The notes below the pieces were generated by a model that did not search any database, was not told where the DNA came from, and saw only the letters and a program-made list of their open reading frames with translations. Below are positions 1 to 6,237 of a stretch of 9,554 bases of DNA, one piece after another. The DNA is from Thermoplasmata archaeon (GTDB lineage Archaea > Thermoplasmatota > Thermoplasmata > UBA10834): NCBI GenBank assembly GCA_025457845.1, contig JALOTO010000058.1:1-9554 (forward strand). The letters are read 5' to 3'. Within the stretch, counting starts at the first letter, position 1; every line of letters starts with the position of its first letter. A program made the translations under genes and the position numbers.

Positions 1-1487
1 CCCATGAGCCTGGCGAGAGCGACGGTGAAGTCCTCCAGCTCGACGTCCACTAGCGCCTGGTCCACGGGGACCTTGTCCTGGACGGCGCACCTGAAGTGGA
101 TCTGGCACTTCGGGCAGAACATCAGGAGCCTGTCCGCCCCGACCTTCTTCGCCTCCATGATTCGTTCGACCTGCATCCTCTTGATGCTGCTGTTGCAGTT
201 CGCCCACGCGCTCACGCCGCAGCAGATCGCCTTGTCCCTCGTGTTCTCCATCTCGACGAACTTCTCCCCGGAGAACGCCTCGGCGAGCTTTCTGGGGCTG
301 TCGTAGATCCCCGAGTGGCGGCCGAGCCTGCACGAGTCATGGTACGTGAAGGTCCTCCCGGGGCCTGCCTTCACGTCCACCTTGAGCGAGCCGGCCTCAA
401 TGAGCTCCTGTATGTAGTCCGAGATGTGGGCCGTCTCGAAGGGCATGTCCCCCATCAGGTCCCTGTAGTCCATGTTGAATGTGCGATAGCATTCGGGGCA
501 GGTGAACACGACCTTCTTCGCGCCACTCCTCTTGATCATCTCGACGTTGTGCTCCATCAGCTTCTCGAAGTCCGCCTCGCCCCCGGTCCAGTTGAGGTCG
601 TGGCCACAGCACCGCTCATCGTTGCTGACGACGGGGACTATGCCCGCCTTGTTCATGATCCTGACCGCGCTCTCGGCGACCAGCTGGAGGTCGAGGCCCT
701 TCCGGTCGTAGAATATGGCGTCGTAGTGGGGGAGGCATCCGACGAAGTAGAAGACGTCCCCCTTGTCGGCGACCTTCATGTCGCCCTTGACCCACCCGAG
801 CCTGTTCTGCTTGGCGTCGGAGTTGGCCATGATCCTCTGGACGGAGTGGATGAGGCCGCCCTGCGAGCAGGCCGGGACCGCCCCCGCCAGGGACGCCTCC
901 TCCCTCATCCCCCTGATGAAGCCGGAGTAGTCGACCTTGTAGGGGCACATGGAGTTGCATTGCTCGCACGTTATGCAGGTCCATACGTCCCTGTCCTTGG
1001 CGATGTTCTCGACGATGCCTTCCATGGCCCTGAGGACTATGGTCCTGGGAGCGAAGTTGGTGTCGAACCTGGCGATCGGGCAGACGGTGGTGCACTTGCC
1101 GCACTCGACGCAGTCGAACGCGCCGGTGTCCTCGATGAGCTGCTTGACCTTCGTCACCGTCTGTTCCTTCGTGCGCGCGGCGCGCACCTTCTTGGTCCTG
1201 CGCACGGGCACGGGCCCGAGCGCGCGCACCTCCTCCGTGAAATCCCTGACCGCCTTCGCGAACTTGGTCCTCTCGGAGGCGTTTATCCACTCCGACCTGA
1301 TGCGCCTCCCGTCGAGGCCCGTCAGGTCGAGCAGCTTCTTCAGGGCGTCGACCCGCTCCTGGGCCTTCTTGTTCCCTGACACGTAGTGGTCCCCGTGCAC
1401 ATGACCCTTATGATCTTCAGGTTGGCTGGATACTCCACCTTGTTGACCCCTGCGAGGTTCGCGGACGGATACCCACACCAGGTGCAT
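1..1487 (-). CDS. hdrD: HdrD-like (HdrC+HdrB type) heterodisulfide reductase subunit, carrying the C-terminal half of an MvhD domain; partial at window edge
   Basis: The frame is open from an ATG at 1487 to position 1 (495 codons, no stop) and its C-terminus lies outside the window. Counting from that ATG, residues 1-31 are not recognisable protein: this stretch is MvhD sequence read out of frame, so 1487 is only the formal start. Residues 32-92 match the second half of MvhD (GDHYVSGN, then SEWINASERTKFA). Two [4Fe-4S] motifs follow: CVECGKCTTVCP at Cys126/129/132/136 and CITCEQCNSMCP at Cys171/174/177/181. Two CCG domains come next. The first has Cys251, Cys293-Cys294-Gly (ERCCGHD) and CPEC at 330-333. 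The second has Cys386 (HDSCRLGR), Cys422-Cys423-Gly and CPKC at 458-461. All cysteines expected to hold the two noncubane clusters of HdrB/HdrD are present. In known Hdr enzymes this subunit reduces a disulfide or related acceptor; the actual substrate here is unknown. The start and the intactness of the N-terminus are uncertain because of the frame break near 1390. Confidence 0.85.
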   Translation of the reverse strand, partial: MHLVWVSVREPRRGQQGGVSSQPEDHKGHVHGDHYVSGNKKAQERVDALKKLLDLTGLDGRRIRSEWINASERTKFAKAVRDFTEEVRALGPVPVRRTKKVRAARTKEQTVTKVKQLIEDTGAFDCVECGKCTTVCPIARFDTNFAPRTIVLRAMEGIVENIAKDRDVWTCITCEQCNSMCPYKVDYSGFIRGMREEASLAGAVPACSQGGLIHSVQRIMANSDAKQNRLGWVKGDMKVADKGDVFYFVGCLPHYDAIFYDRKGLDLQLVAESAVRIMNKAGIVPVVSNDERCCGHDLNWTGGEADFEKLMEHNVEMIKRSGAKKVVFTCPECYRTFNMDYRDLMGDMPFETAHISDYIQELIEAGSLKVDVKAGPGRTFTYHDSCRLGRHSGIYDSPRKLAEAFSGEKFVEMENTRDKAICCGVSAWANCNSSIKRMQVERIMEAKKVGADRLLMFCPKCQIHFRCAVQDKVPVDQALVDVELEDFTVALARLM

Positions 1488-1525
1488 GTGAAGGCGATTA
1501 TCTTCGGCTCGTAGCGCTCAGCCAT
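1212..1525 (-). pseudogene. mvhD: MvhD-like [2Fe-2S] domain, split by an internal deletion and frame change
   Basis: Translation starts at ATG 1525, overlapping the end of hdrA by 8 nt. An AGGAGG ribosome binding site lies 9 nt upstream inside hdrA (1535-1540), so this start is well supported. The first 45 residues are typical MvhD/FlpD: PKIIAFTCTWCGYPSANLAG, a YPANLKIIRVMC strand, then TG. After that the frame becomes nonsense and stops at 1340. The second half of the domain (GDHYVSGN to EEVRALGP, 1212-1393) continues in a different frame, the one leading into HdrD. In MvhD proteins about 28 residues normally separate RVMCxG from HYxSGN, including the GCHxGDC cysteines. Here they are absent. 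One deletion of about 82 nt ending near 1389-1391 explains both the missing segment and the shift. MvhD normally passes electrons from a hydrogenase or formate dehydrogenase to HdrA. This may be a real mutation or an assembly collapse. Confidence 0.75.
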
Positions 1526-3299
1526 CCGTCATCGCCTCCTCTATGATGGCGCGTATCTGCGCCTCGACCTGCTCACGCTTGAAGTTGTTCACGGTGATGG
1601 CCTTGTTGCAGCAGGCGACCGCGCAGGCCCCGCATCCCTCGCACCTGATCTCATCGACCTTGGACACGAGTATCCCTGTCTTCGGATCCTTGGTGACCGT
1701 GACCGCCCCGTACTCGCAGGTCTCCTCGCACCTCCCGCACCCGCGGCAGCGCGTCTCGTCGACGTATGCGACGATCCTGGGGAACTTGACCGTCCCCTTC
1801 TTCATCAGCTCGGCGGCGGCCGCGGCTGCGGACTTCGCGTCCTCGATGGAGTACCTTATTCCCTTGGGGCCCTGCGCCGTCCCCGCGATGTATATGCCCC
1901 TCCTGAACTCCGAGGGGAACATCGGATTGATGTCCTTGATGAACCTGTCAACATCTGTCTGGAGGTGCAGCAGCTTGACTATGGCGTCGCTCCCTTCCGC
2001 TGGCTCCTGCCCCACGGCGAGGACGACCAGGTCGGATTCGATGTTGAGTAGCGTGTCCGAATCCGTGTCCGCGGCCCTGACGAAGATCTTGTCCCGGTCC
2101 TGGACGACCTCGGACACTCGGCCCCTGACGAACTGTATGCCCTCCTCCTTTGCCGCGCTGTAGAACTCCTCGAACCCACGGTACGGCCCTCTCAGGTCGA
2201 TGTAGTGGATGTAGACGTTCGTCTCCGGGTCCAGTTTCTTGATCTCCCTGGCCTGGCCTATCGCGTAAGTGCAGCAGACGAGCGAGCAGTGGAGGTTCCC
2301 CTTCATCTTGTCCCTCGAGCCTACGCATTGGATGAAGTTGACGGTCCGGGGGACCTTCCCGTCCGACCTGCGTCTGAGTCCCCCGCCCTTCTCCCTCTGC
2401 TCCACTATGATCTGCTCGAGCTCCTGTGTGGTGATGACGTTGGGGTGCCCGTACCTCAGCTCCGGTATCCGTCTCGGGTCGAAGGTCTTCGATCCCGTGG
2501 CCACGATGACGGTGCCGACATCGAACTCCCTGACCCCGCCAGGCGTCTTCACCGTGACGTGCCTCTTGCCGAATCCCCCCTCTATCCCCTGGACTTCCGA
2601 CCTCAGGAGGACCTCGATGTTCTTGTTCTGGACGACGTCCTCTATCTTTGGGGTGAACACGCACTCCTTGCAGTACTGCATGCAGCAGATCCCGCAGTTG
2701 TGCGTCGGGAATGTCATGCTGAGCTTGTATGCCCTTCCACCGAGCTCCTCCGACCGTTCGACCAGGTGGACCTTGAACCCCTGTGCGGCTATGTCCAGGG
2801 CCGCCTGCATGCCCGCGACCCCTCCGCCTATGACAAGCGCGGCAGGGTCGATCTGGACCTCTATGTCCTCGAGCGGTTCGAGCAACTCTGTCCTGGCGAC
2901 CGCGCCCTCGATCAGGCTCCTTGCCTTCTCCGTCGCCGCCTTCCGGTCCGGGTGCACCCAGGCGCACTGTTCCCTGATGTTCACCTGCTCGAAGAGGTAC
3001 TTGTTCATCCCCTCCTCCTCGAGCGACCGGCTGACTATGAGCCCCTGGATGTTCGGCGAGCAGGCCGCCACCGACGCGCGTTCGAATCCCTTCGAGGCAT
3101 ACTCCTTCTTGAGGAACTCCTGGCCCTCCTTGGAGCAGAGCGCCTCGTGTATGCCGACGGCCACGACCCTCTCGTCCTTCCGCAGCTCCTGCGCTATGGC
3201 CTCCAGGTCGACCTTCCTAGATATGAGGTCCCTGCACCCGCACAGGTAGACCGCTATGCCCTTCCGCCCCTGTGCCTTCCCACCGCCCTCTTCCGTCAT
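1518..3299 (-). CDS. hdrA: HdrA-like flavin and iron-sulfur subunit of heterodisulfide reductase
   Basis: This 593-residue protein matches CoB-CoM heterodisulfide reductase subunit A, the FAD subunit that performs electron bifurcation or transfer in Hdr complexes. An N-terminal part has scattered cysteines (LCGC at 20-22, Cys55, Cys80). The FAD-binding Rossmann motif VIGGGVAGMQ lies at 156-165. The HdrA-specific cysteine cluster HNCGICCMQYCKEC spans 200-213. Further HdrA signatures are IVATGS (265-270), FIQCVGSRD (322-330) and FRRGIYIAGTAQGPK (465-479). Two C-terminal [4Fe-4S] sites are CRGCGRCEETC (518-528) and CEGCGACAVAC (553-563). Neither is followed by the usual proline. The length is somewhat below the roughly 650 residues common for HdrA. 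Start ATG 3299 has GGAGGG 6 nt upstream (3306-3311). The gene sits between the CBS pair and the mvhD/hdrD frame, so it is probably co-transcribed and is the electron-splitting centre of the encoded complex. No hydrogenase subunits are visible in the window. Confidence 0.93.
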   Translation of the reverse strand: MTEEGGGKAQGRKGIAVYLCGCRDLISRKVDLEAIAQELRKDERVVAVGIHEALCSKEGQEFLKKEYASKGFERASVAACSPNIQGLIVSRSLEEEGMNKYLFEQVNIREQCAWVHPDRKAATEKARSLIEGAVARTELLEPLEDIEVQIDPAALVIGGGVAGMQAALDIAAQGFKVHLVERSEELGGRAYKLSMTFPTHNCGICCMQYCKECVFTPKIEDVVQNKNIEVLLRSEVQGIEGGFGKRHVTVKTPGGVREFDVGTVIVATGSKTFDPRRIPELRYGHPNVITTQELEQIIVEQREKGGGLRRRSDGKVPRTVNFIQCVGSRDKMKGNLHCSLVCCTYAIGQAREIKKLDPETNVYIHYIDLRGPYRGFEEFYSAAKEEGIQFVRGRVSEVVQDRDKIFVRAADTDSDTLLNIESDLVVLAVGQEPAEGSDAIVKLLHLQTDVDRFIKDINPMFPSEFRRGIYIAGTAQGPKGIRYSIEDAKSAAAAAAELMKKGTVKFPRIVAYVDETRCRGCGRCEETCEYGAVTVTKDPKTGILVSKVDEIRCEGCGACAVACCNKAITVNNFKREQVEAQIRAIIEEAMTDG

Positions 3300-3333
3300 T
3301 GTGAGCCCTCCACGACTCGAATGAGCGCGTCGC

Positions 3334-3780
3334 CTAGCAGGAGACGAACTCGACCCCTTGTTCCAGCCTCGCCCTCCTCATGGCGTTGTACATGCCCTCG
3401 AGGATGCATTTCTCGGTGACGAAGCCGTAGAAGTCCCCCTTGTCGAAGACCACGATCGTTGAGACGCAGGAGTCGGCCATGGCCTTCGCGACCCATCGCA
3501 GCTCCAGAGAGAGGTTGGTCAGTATGACCAGCGGCTTGGACATGATCTCCGATACCTTGACGGCGTCGAGGTCGCGTCCCTCGGCGACGACCTTGGTCAC
3601 GATGTCGATCTTGGTGACGATCCCGTAGGCGTCGTTCTTGTCCTTGCGGGGGACGAGGAGGGAGTAACATCCCCTGTCCAGCATCATGTTGACTGCGTCG
3701 AGGGCGGTCGCGTCATGGCTTATGGTGGGGAACTCGAAGGTCTTGACTATCGACCTGAGGGACAGCTCGTCCCTGTTCAT
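3334..3780 (-). CDS. CBS-domain pair protein (second of two paralogues)
   Basis: This 148-residue stand-alone protein consists of two CBS motifs, a fold that usually binds AMP, ATP, S-adenosylmethionine or NAD and works as an energy or redox sensor. CBS 1 runs from about residue 10 to 70, with the ligand-type motif GIVTKIDIV near 53-61. CBS 2 covers about 75-135 and ends GFVTEKCIL, where the common acidic residue of the motif is replaced by Cys. The start at ATG 3780 is chosen because a GGAGGTGG ribosome binding site lies 4 nt upstream (3785-3792) and the ATG overlaps the preceding stop as ATGA. The frame is open further upstream to 4041, but that stretch is the antisense-frame shadow of the neighbouring gene. 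About 56% of residues are identical to the upstream CBS protein over an 89-residue core. It ends 34 nt before hdrA, which suggests it modulates the Hdr complex; that role is inference. Confidence 0.9.
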   Translation of the reverse strand: MNRDELSLRSIVKTFEFPTISHDATALDAVNMMLDRGCYSLLVPRKDKNDAYGIVTKIDIVTKVVAEGRDLDAVKVSEIMSKPLVILTNLSLELRWVAKAMADSCVSTIVVFDKGDFYGFVTEKCILEGMYNAMRRARLEQGVEFVSC

Positions 3781-4196
3781 CGAGCCACCTCCCTGTCTCC
3801 TTTCCCACCTTTGGGCCTGGAGACCGCCTTCAGGATGTCGATGTCCGAGACGAACCCCACGAACTCCTCTTTGTCGAAAACGGCTATCTTGGACACCTTC
3901 TCGGCATGCATCTTCTTGGCGACCCATCTGACGTCGAGGGAGAGGTTGTTGAGGACTACCAGTGGCTTCCTTGCACATTCCAGGACCGGGACGGCACTGA
4001 GATCCTGACCGTGCGCGACCGGGCCGCTGACTATGTCCCATCTGGTGATGACGCCATAGGCGTCGTTACCCGTCCTGCGGTCGACGAGGAGGTAGTCCGT
4101 CTTGTTCTCCATCATAGACACGAGAGCGTCCCCGACCGTGGCGTCGGGGGAAATGCGCACTGGCTTGTTGCTGCTGAAGATGTCCCTGAGCTCCAT
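3777..4196 (-). CDS. CBS-domain pair protein (first gene of the hdr operon)
   Basis: This 139-residue protein has two CBS motifs and no other domain. CBS 1 includes DYLLVDRR and GVITRWDIV, and CBS 2 includes SKIAVFDK and GFVSDIDIL, which keeps the acidic residue lost in its paralogue. ATG 4196 is preferred over the longer GTG start at 4211 because GGGGAG (4204-4209) sits 7 nt ahead of the ATG, and the GTG codon itself lies beside this element. The protein shares NDAYG, KPLV, NLSL and RWVAK blocks with the next gene, so the two arose by tandem duplication. The 4-nt ATGA overlap points to translational coupling and perhaps a heteromeric sensor. CBS pairs bind adenosyl ligands in many proteins; the ligand here cannot be told from sequence. 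Confidence 0.9.
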   Translation of the reverse strand: MELRDIFSSNKPVRISPDATVGDALVSMMENKTDYLLVDRRTGNDAYGVITRWDIVSGPVAHGQDLSAVPVLECARKPLVVLNNLSLDVRWVAKKMHAEKVSKIAVFDKEEFVGFVSDIDILKAVSRPKGGKGDREVAR

Positions 4197-4233
4197 TGCC
4201 TCTCTCCCCACCCGCGTTCCCCACCCGCAAACG

Positions 4234-4265
4234 CGTAAACCGTGTTATGGCCCTGAGCGTATAAG
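4234..4265 (-). promoter_or_regulatory. Candidate box A (TATA) region for the CBS-hdr operon
   Basis: Reading the minus strand, CTTATAC lies at 4259-4265 and GGTTTACG at 4234-4241, about 65 and 40 nt upstream of ATG 4196. Either could serve as an archaeal box A. The remaining sequence up to 4363 is the divergent spacer shared with the plus-strand ACD gene. No experimental support; neither match is strong. Confidence 0.3.
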
Positions 4266-4324
4266 TAGATTGCCAGTTACACGCAGTCGCCCGCTGAAGT
4301 ACTGTCTCGGCACCCCCTGTGTGT

Positions 4325-4341
4325 GGAATAGGCTAATAGCC
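4325..4341 (+). promoter_or_regulatory. Candidate box A for the ACD alpha gene, overlapped by a small palindrome
   Basis: GGAATAGGCTAATAGCC lies 23-39 nt ahead of ATG 4364. An AT-containing core centred near 4336 would place the transcription start at or next to the ATG, and no Shine-Dalgarno sequence precedes that ATG, so the mRNA may be leaderless. GGCT-AAT-AGCC (4331-4341) is a perfect short inverted repeat lying on the putative box A, where a repressor could bind. Inference from spacing only. Confidence 0.3.
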
Positions 4342-4363
4342 GTCCAAAGCAATCGCTCGTCCC

Positions 4364-5758
4364 ATGGCGGGAGACCTGAGGGCCCTGCTGAGGCCACGTT
4401 CGGTAGCGCTTGTCGGTGCATCCGCGAACCCGACCAAGCTCGGGCACGTCGCCCTTGTGAACCTATCGGGCGGCGACTATGAGCTCTACCCAGTGAACCC
4501 CAAAGAGGATTCCATCCTGGGCCTGAAGTGCTATGGCAGCGTCTCGTCGATCCCGGCCCATGTGGACATGGCAGTGGTCTCGCTGCCTGCGGAAATGGCT
4601 GCGGCAGCTGTGCGCGACTGCGTCGTCAAGGGTGTGGGGGTCGTCATACTCAACGCTTCCGGGTTCAGGGAGACGGGTCCGGAGGGCGAGGCAAGGGAGA
4701 TGGAACTCGTCGCGATTGTTAAGGGTACTGGGACGCGCCTCCTCGGGCCGAATACGATGGGAGTGCTCGTCCCCTCTACCGGGCTGGATACGATATTCAT
4801 CCCCAAGGAGCGCAGCCCAAGGCCTGCCCCGGGGGATGTCGCCATCGTCTCCCAGAGCGGAGCTGTATCCGTCGCGTTCATGGAGAAGGCGGCCGCATCC
4901 AAGGTCGGGCTGTCCGCGTGCGTCGGTCTGGGGAACAAGGCCGATATAGACGAGGTCGACGTCCTCAGACTGCTGGCCGATGACGAACAGACCAGGTGCA
5001 TCGCCATGTATCTGGAGTCATTCTCGGACGGGAAGGAGTTCCTCAAGGCCGCGTGCGATGTCGCTCCGAGCAAGCCGATAGTCCTCCTCAAGGCGGGGAG
5101 GAGCCTGTCGGGGGCGACGGCGGCTAGGTCCCACACAGGCGCTATAGCATCCTCATCCGACGGGCTCGTGGACGGCGCCCTGAAGCAGGCTGGCATAATC
5201 AGGGTCTACGACGAGGAGGAGCTGCTGGACGTGGCGAAGGCGCTCTCCCGGATCGACCACATACGCGGCAACAGGGTCTGCGTCGTCGCGAGCGCGGGCG
5301 GGTACGGTGTGGTGACGGCCGACCTCGTGGAGTCAAGGGAGAACGGAGCGGGAATGCGCATGGCCAAGCTGAGCGACTCCACGAAGGCCGCCCTCCGGGA
5401 GGCCGTCCCGCAGTTCGCCTCGGTGGGGAACCCGGTCGACCTGACTGCCGCCGTCACTGACGACATGTACGACAAGGTCCTCGGTATCCTCAAGCGGGAC
5501 CCTGGCGTCGATGTCATAATGATGTCCCTTGAGCTGCAGCCTCCGGGGATCACGGAGGCGCTGGTGGACGTAGCGCAGATGCACTCGAGGGACGACGGAC
5601 CGCCGATAGTCGTAGGTGCCTTCGGGGGCAGCCGCGCCGATGCCTTGCTCCAGTCGCTGGAGCAGAGAAGGATGGTCGCATATCCCACGTTGTGGAGGGC
5701 CGTCAGAGCCATCCGGGCGCTGAGCCAGAGAGGGAACCACCTGGGCCGACAGAATTAG
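4364..5758 (+). CDS. ADP-forming acyl-CoA (acetyl-CoA) synthetase, alpha subunit
   Basis: This 464-residue protein has the length and motif order of the alpha subunit of archaeal NDP-forming acyl-CoA synthetase, which converts acyl-CoA, ADP and phosphate into acid, CoA and ATP. An N-terminal CoA-binding Rossmann domain has PRSVALVGASANPTKLGHVA at 11-30 and YPVNP at 42-46. The succinyl-CoA-ligase-like domains follow, with LLGPNTMG (127-134), IVSQSGAVS (161-169) and GLGNKADIDEVDVL (188-201). The catalytic His that is transiently phosphorylated lies in ARSHTGA (His257). ASAGGYGVVTAD at 309-320 opens the third domain. The ATP-grasp beta subunit is not fused and not adjacent, so it must be encoded elsewhere if the enzyme is functional. 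The gene stands alone, divergent from the hdr operon and convergent with the zinc-ribbon gene. No ribosome binding site is visible before the ATG. Confidence 0.92.
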   Translation: MAGDLRALLRPRSVALVGASANPTKLGHVALVNLSGGDYELYPVNPKEDSILGLKCYGSVSSIPAHVDMAVVSLPAEMAAAAVRDCVVKGVGVVILNASGFRETGPEGEAREMELVAIVKGTGTRLLGPNTMGVLVPSTGLDTIFIPKERSPRPAPGDVAIVSQSGAVSVAFMEKAAASKVGLSACVGLGNKADIDEVDVLRLLADDEQTRCIAMYLESFSDGKEFLKAACDVAPSKPIVLLKAGRSLSGATAARSHTGAIASSSDGLVDGALKQAGIIRVYDEEELLDVAKALSRIDHIRGNRVCVVASAGGYGVVTADLVESRENGAGMRMAKLSDSTKAALREAVPQFASVGNPVDLTAAVTDDMYDKVLGILKRDPGVDVIMMSLELQPPGITEALVDVAQMHSRDDGPPIVVGAFGGSRADALLQSLEQRRMVAYPTLWRAVRAIRALSQRGNHLGRQN

Positions 5759-5767
5759 GATGCGCTT

Positions 5768-5819
5768 GGAAGACCTTCCCCAGACCTCTGTGCCCTCCTC
5801 ATGATGAGGAAGGCCTTCC
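5768..5819. repeat. Paired GGAAG-CTTCC palindromes and hairpin in a convergent spacer
   Basis: The 88-nt spacer between the ACD stop and the stop of the minus-strand zinc-ribbon gene contains GGAAGACCTTCC (5768-5779) and GGAAGGCCTTCC (5808-5819), the latter a perfect 12-bp palindrome. Between them TCCTCA-TGA-TGAGGA (5796-5810) forms a 6-bp stem with a 3-nt loop. The place, between two converging genes, suits transcription termination in both directions, but no T-run accompanies the hairpin as expected for archaeal terminators. Confidence 0.35.
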
Positions 5820-5846
5820 CGCACCAGGGTTTGTAGGGTTTCTCTC

Positions 5847-5987
5847 TCAGCCGCCGATTCTGAAGACCTTGGTGCCGCACTTCGGGCAGGTGCCCTTGGT
5901 TGCTGGCTTGCCGTTCTTCAGCTTGACCTTCTTCGGATCCTTCATCTCGACGGATTTCTTGCACTTGACACAGTAGGCCTTTGTCAG
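5847..5987 (-). CDS. Small zinc-ribbon protein of the DUF5679 type
   Basis: This 46-residue protein has two CxxC knuckles: AYCVKCKK at residues 4-11 and TCPKCGTK at 33-40, ending VFRIGG. The layout (aromatic-CVKC, a basic K-D-P-K-K segment, NGKPATKG, CPxCGTKVFRI) matches DUF5679, a family of about 50 residues common in archaea and some bacteria, with four Cys expected to bind zinc. Its function is unknown; small zinc ribbons often act with nucleic acids. The natural start, judged from family proteins beginning M-x-K-A-Y-C, falls on CTG at 5985-5987. The in-frame codons before it (ATT, GGG, GGT, ACT) offer no ATG, GTG or TTG. GGTGG lies a few bases upstream, and a TATATAT element is about 35 nt upstream, so expression looks likely. 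Either CTG is used or one base is wrong in the sequence. Confidence 0.8.
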   Translation of the reverse strand: MTKAYCVKCKKSVEMKDPKKVKLKNGKPATKGTCPKCGTKVFRIGG

Positions 5988-6016
5988 AATCCCACCAGTC
6001 CCTGTATCAGCTTGGG

Positions 6017-6028
6017 TTAATATATATC
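6017..6028 (-). promoter_or_regulatory. Box A (TATA) promoter for the DUF5679 gene
   Basis: Read on the minus strand the sequence is GGATATATATTAA, a very good archaeal TATA box in an otherwise GC-rich setting. It is preceded by an A-rich stretch (CCAAAAGG) that could act as BRE. Its centre is about 36 nt upstream of the inferred CTG start, giving an expected leader of roughly 10 nt, long enough for the GGTGG element. Confidence 0.6.
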
Positions 6029-6123
6029 CTTTTGGATGATTTTCGGGACCGTGAGGGTCCGGCTGGGTAGGCCAGGATGCGGCCTCGGACTCAGGTTTCT
6101 CATATGGAGACCGCCCCCTGTTC

Positions 6124-6140
6124 GAAAGTATGATATAGTC
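6124..6140 (+). promoter_or_regulatory. Candidate box A for the MFS transporter gene
   Basis: GAAAGTATGATATAGTC is the only AT-rich element between the DUF5679 promoter and the MFS gene on the plus strand. It predicts a transcript start near 6158. That leaves about 80 nt of leader if ATG 6238 is the start, or about 17 nt if the in-frame CTG at 6175 is used. Confidence 0.35.
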
Positions 6141-6198
6141 CGTCTGGCCGATTCCTGGCTAGAGGGATGGGGCCCTGGAACCATCAAGTGAGGCCGGT

Positions 6199-6228
6199 GG
6201 CTCGGCGGAGGAGTCACCTCGCCGAACC
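6199..6228 (+). promoter_or_regulatory. Stem-loop just upstream of the MFS start
   Basis: TCGGCGGAGG (6202-6211) pairs with CCTCGCCGA (6217-6225) with one bulged G and an AGTCA loop. After one mismatch the stem gains two further GC pairs (6199-6200 with 6227-6228). The stem holds the only GGAGG in the leader and ends 9 nt before ATG 6238. It could control translation, or the bases may simply encode an N-terminal extension of the transporter. Confidence 0.35.
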
Positions 6229-6237
6229 TACAACTCG

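Noticed and set aside
96..1379. 427-codon plus-strand open frame
   Set aside because: It lies antisense to the HdrD-like gene; its translation is a low-complexity mix of Val, Leu, Asp, Arg and Pro typical of a GC-rich shadow, while the minus strand carries clear cysteine motifs.
2205..3419. 404-codon plus-strand open frame over hdrA
   Set aside because: Antisense shadow of hdrA with no recognisable motifs; the minus strand encodes an unmistakable HdrA.
3781..4041. N-terminal extension of the second CBS protein
   Set aside because: The extension is the out-of-frame reading of the first CBS gene; ATG 3780 has its own ribosome binding site and ATGA coupling.
4197..4211. Upstream GTG start giving a 144-aa first CBS protein
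   Set aside because: The ribosome binding site GGGGAG lies downstream of this GTG and is correctly spaced for ATG 4196.
6046..6060. GGACC-GTGAG-GGTCC hairpin upstream of the zinc-ribbon promoter
   Set aside because: Only five base pairs in GC-rich DNA with no link to either promoter; chance is likely.
6116..6140. GTTCGAAA resembling a tRNA T-loop
   Set aside because: Flanking bases do not form the T stem and no acceptor or anticodon arm is found.
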